Source: Bemisia tabaci (lineage: Eukaryota > Arthropoda > Insecta > Hemiptera > Aleyrodidae). Taken from it: DNA of 64,000 nucleotides. Made by a program: the position numbers and the translations under genes. The DNA lies in NCBI RefSeq assembly GCF_918797505.1, contig NC_092795.1:26337131-26401130 (forward strand), read 5' to 3'. The notes beneath the pieces were generated by a model. The model saw only the letters and a program-made list of their open reading frames with translations. It searched no databases and was not told the DNA's origin. Shown piece after piece: positions 61,684 to 64,000 of the stretch; position 1 is the first letter of the stretch, and every line of letters starts with the position of its first letter.

Positions 61684-61936
61684 CTGCCGTGCTAAGGAAA
61701 AACGCCGTATGAGCCTCCAGGCGTCGCCAAATTTCCTTTGATAAAACACGAATTTCCTGGAAAACTTGTGAAAATTTTCCTTCCAATGTTCCGAGTAATT
61801 TTGTGCGCAATTTAACCTGAAATTCCTGAAAATTTAAAGGGAAACTATGTATAACGTTCCGCAAAAATAAACATTCCATCGAAGGGAATTTGGCAACTCT
61901 CGAATGTTCATACGGCGTTCTTTCTTTGCACGGCAG
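61684..61936. mobile_element. MITE family B copy
   Basis: CTGCCGTGCTAAGGAAAAAC to GTTCTTTCTTTGCACGGCAG. Relative to the preceding copy the interior seems to be inverted: the CTCGAATGTTCATACGGCG arm is at the right here and at the left there. Confidence 0.85.
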
Positions 61937-62989
61937 TATATTGGATTCGCTCTAGAATGAAGAGCAGTTGGATATATTTACGCAAAAAAGTTTATCTGAT
62001 ATATCCTATCTAAACCCATAGATCCTTTTTGCAAAAGTCCAATTTATGCATTGTGAGATGCACGATAAATGGCAACTCAATACGGGGAAAAAGCTTCGAG
62101 AAAAAACCGGTACGTTTCGAGGTGCCACAACTTCCAATCGGCTTATGAAGAAAAAGAAAAGGACAAATTATTTAATTTTTTTTTTAATTTTTCCATGCGC
62201 TCGGGAGACTTATACCGTATTATTGAGTCAAATAACCTATTTTTGAATATAAATATGCGACCCACCCCCCCCCCCCCCCGTCTCAGATCTCCTACTCAGA
62301 ATTGTAACTATGTAGGCTTCGGGGGAAAAGATCTGCTTCAGGATCAATTTTGAATACGGCCCTTACAATATCGAGCATGAACATATGCGCCTTGCGCATA
62401 TGTTCCGCTGCTGTGCGCCTTCAATCTGTTGTCTATGCAACGAGGACGATCGTTGAGTTCGATTAGTTGCATGCAAGCGCCTTCATCTTCTCCGCACGCC
62501 TGCTGTATCGCATATTGGTCGAGTCAGATTACCCGAATTACATTTTATCGACAAGGTATCTCAGACCCTTTTCCAATATAGAGAGTGAAACTTAAAAGGA
62601 AAACACTATGCGAGCACCCTTTTCCCTACGCAAAAGAAGGAGTATGTAAGTCGCGAAGGGGATGATTAGGTATTAGATCCCCGGAGGCACGAGATCCGAA
62701 GGGACTCCAACAGGTGGAATTAGAATCTGGGAGCAGAATATTGGGATCGAGTGACAAAAGGCCTTAACCCCGGCCCCGGGGCAGGCCCTGGCGGGAGGGG
62801 ATGGCGACCCGCTATTAACGCATCATTAAGGTCGGTAATTGCTCGCGCATCCCTCCCCTACTCCTCCCTCCGCCCCGCCCTTAGCCAAGCATCGATCGTC
62901 CCTCAGGGATTCCACCGATTCGTCCTGTTTTGTCACCCGCGTCACAGCTACGGCACGCCCGCGGGACCGCAAGCGGTCTTTTTCACGGC

Positions 62990-63247
62990 AGTGCCATGTG
63001 CAGGAAAAACGTTGTAAGGACATTCGAATGCTGACAAATTCCCTCGATAAGATATTTATTTTTGGGGAACGCTATGAAAATTTGTCCTTGAATTTTTTTT
63101 GTCGCAAAGTTTGGATTAAACTGTGGATAACATTTATGAAAAAGTCTGAGAAAAATGTGCGAGAATTCCCCCCAAAAATTTGGTTTTTATCAGCAAAGAT
63201 TTTGCAACGTCTGAATGTTTAAATGACGTTTTTCCGTTCCACGGCAG
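62990..63247. mobile_element. MITE family B copy, diverged
   Basis: The left end keeps GCAGTGCCATGTGCAGGAAA then AACGTTGTAAGGACATTCG; the right end has CAACGTCTGAATGTTTAAAT then GACGTTTTTCC and ACGGCAG. Overall layout and length fit family B. Confidence 0.65.
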
Positions 63248-63465
63248 GGCACCAACAGGTTGTGGAGACGCCCTAAAACCACCGAGATGATGTGGCGTTT
63301 AATACCAAGGTTACTAAGATCATAATTGTTGTTTTTCGCCGTGAAAGCGCCTATATAGATGTCTCTGCTCTATTGGCTTTTTATGTAACAAATTATGGAT
63401 GAGAGAATCGGTTGCACAATCTAGGCAAACCTATTGACACCCATCAAGCTTAAATTTTCAGCCTT

Positions 63466-63735
63466 CATAGCGATAACAAAACTGCAGGAACGCGTATCTC
63501 AGTTTGCAACGTTCCACACTTACCGTAATAATTTATTTTTTTAAATGGAAAAACACTCATTATTTCTTCAAAATTCTCTGAGTTTTCTGTTCTGTGTGAT
63601 AAATATTCAGTGAAAATTTCAGGCAATACCGTTGGTTGGCTCTCATACATGCTGAAACATGCTGAAATACAGTAGGAGCGGAACTTTCGAAACACAGCAA
63701 GAGATATGAGATTTTGCAACTCCATCATCGATATG
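63466..63735. mobile_element. MITE family G copy 4
   Basis: CATAGCGATAACAAAACTGC at the left and the inverse GCAACTCCATCATCGATATG at the right. The middle has AAATGGAAAAACACTCATTA. Confidence 0.7.
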
Positions 63736-64000
63736 TAGTCGCCTCCCTAACAAAAAGTCGTAGCTACACTCTACGATGAACCCTGTCGTCCATAAAATTC
63801 AATGCTTTTCCCGGGCTCATCTCAGTGTGTAGTTACGCCCTTTTGTCAGCCGGGCAACGATGTGACCGTTCACGGCAAAGAGACCTTCGGAAAGAGACCA
63901 TAATCCTCAAAAGCGGAAAGAGAGTAATTAATACCATACAGAACAGAGAGTAAACTGGACGTTTTTATGCTAAAAGGAAGTATGTCACATGCAACTATGC

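Larger units (their letters stand above)
58786..64000. other. Region upstream of the first visible Ets65A exon
   Basis: No exon recognisable as the upstream part of an ERG-type protein was found. The region holds MITE G copies (59172, 63466), MITE H (60442), MITE B copies (61419, 61684, 62990), a GGAA microsatellite, a C-run (62265-62279) and a GC-rich patch at 62.75-62.99 kb. The last about 50 bases start another copy of the 25652-26030 element. Confidence 0.5.

Overview
The window reads as nuclear DNA of an insect, most likely a hemipteran; whitefly is my guess from overall style and is not proven. The reasons are split genes with consensus GT-AG introns, coding exons closest to what I know of insect LARP4 and Drosophila Ets65A, a probable nuclear copy of mitochondrial cox1 that reads with invertebrate mitochondrial code, and a very high load of short inverted-repeat DNA transposons and poly-G/poly-C runs. 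Nothing looks bacterial or viral. Coding DNA that I can support is under 2% of the window.

All recognised exons lie on the minus strand. (1) A La-related protein 4 gene occupies about 12.6 kb down to the left edge, with four well-supported coding exons (12423-12569, 2627-2732, 1774-1941, 536-672). Their phases join without a break and give a PAM2 poly(A)-binding-protein motif followed by a La motif. The gene continues off the left edge, and 13652-13837 may hold its first exon. (2) An orphan exon candidate (22966-23118) sits in a CpG-rich island at about 21.8-23.4 kb, with no identified family. (3) An ERG/FLI1-type ETS transcription factor, the Ets65A orthologue, spans at least 38.3-58.8 kb with four phase-compatible exons: a 48-nt exon (58738-58785), two exons that split the ETS DNA-binding domain (52929-53118, 50433-50626) and a terminal exon with the stop codon (38314-38441). 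Its 5' part lies to the right, beyond the window or unrecognised.

The rest is introns and intergenic DNA crowded with repeats. Three are non-autonomous hAT-like elements with exact 8-bp target-site duplications (23470-23768, 24269-25235, 47806-48635). There are several families of roughly 240-280-bp MITEs (named A, B, G and H below), a pair of roughly 0.9-kb terminal-inverted-repeat elements (C), perfect or near-perfect foldback hairpins (34543-34615, 37774-37971, 42253-42523, 58320-58553), a tRNA-like SINE head, a 3' fragment of a non-LTR retrotransposon (53584-53840), a cox1-like NUMT (about 54977-55064), an exact 468-bp tandem duplication (6792-7727) and a 15-bp minisatellite in the CpG island (22229-22348).

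The two recognised genes are a cytoplasmic mRNA-stability factor and a nuclear transcription factor. Nothing here suggests they act together; they are simply neighbours on one strand. I did not find a convincing new multi-gene system. The most unusual content is the mobile-element architecture.
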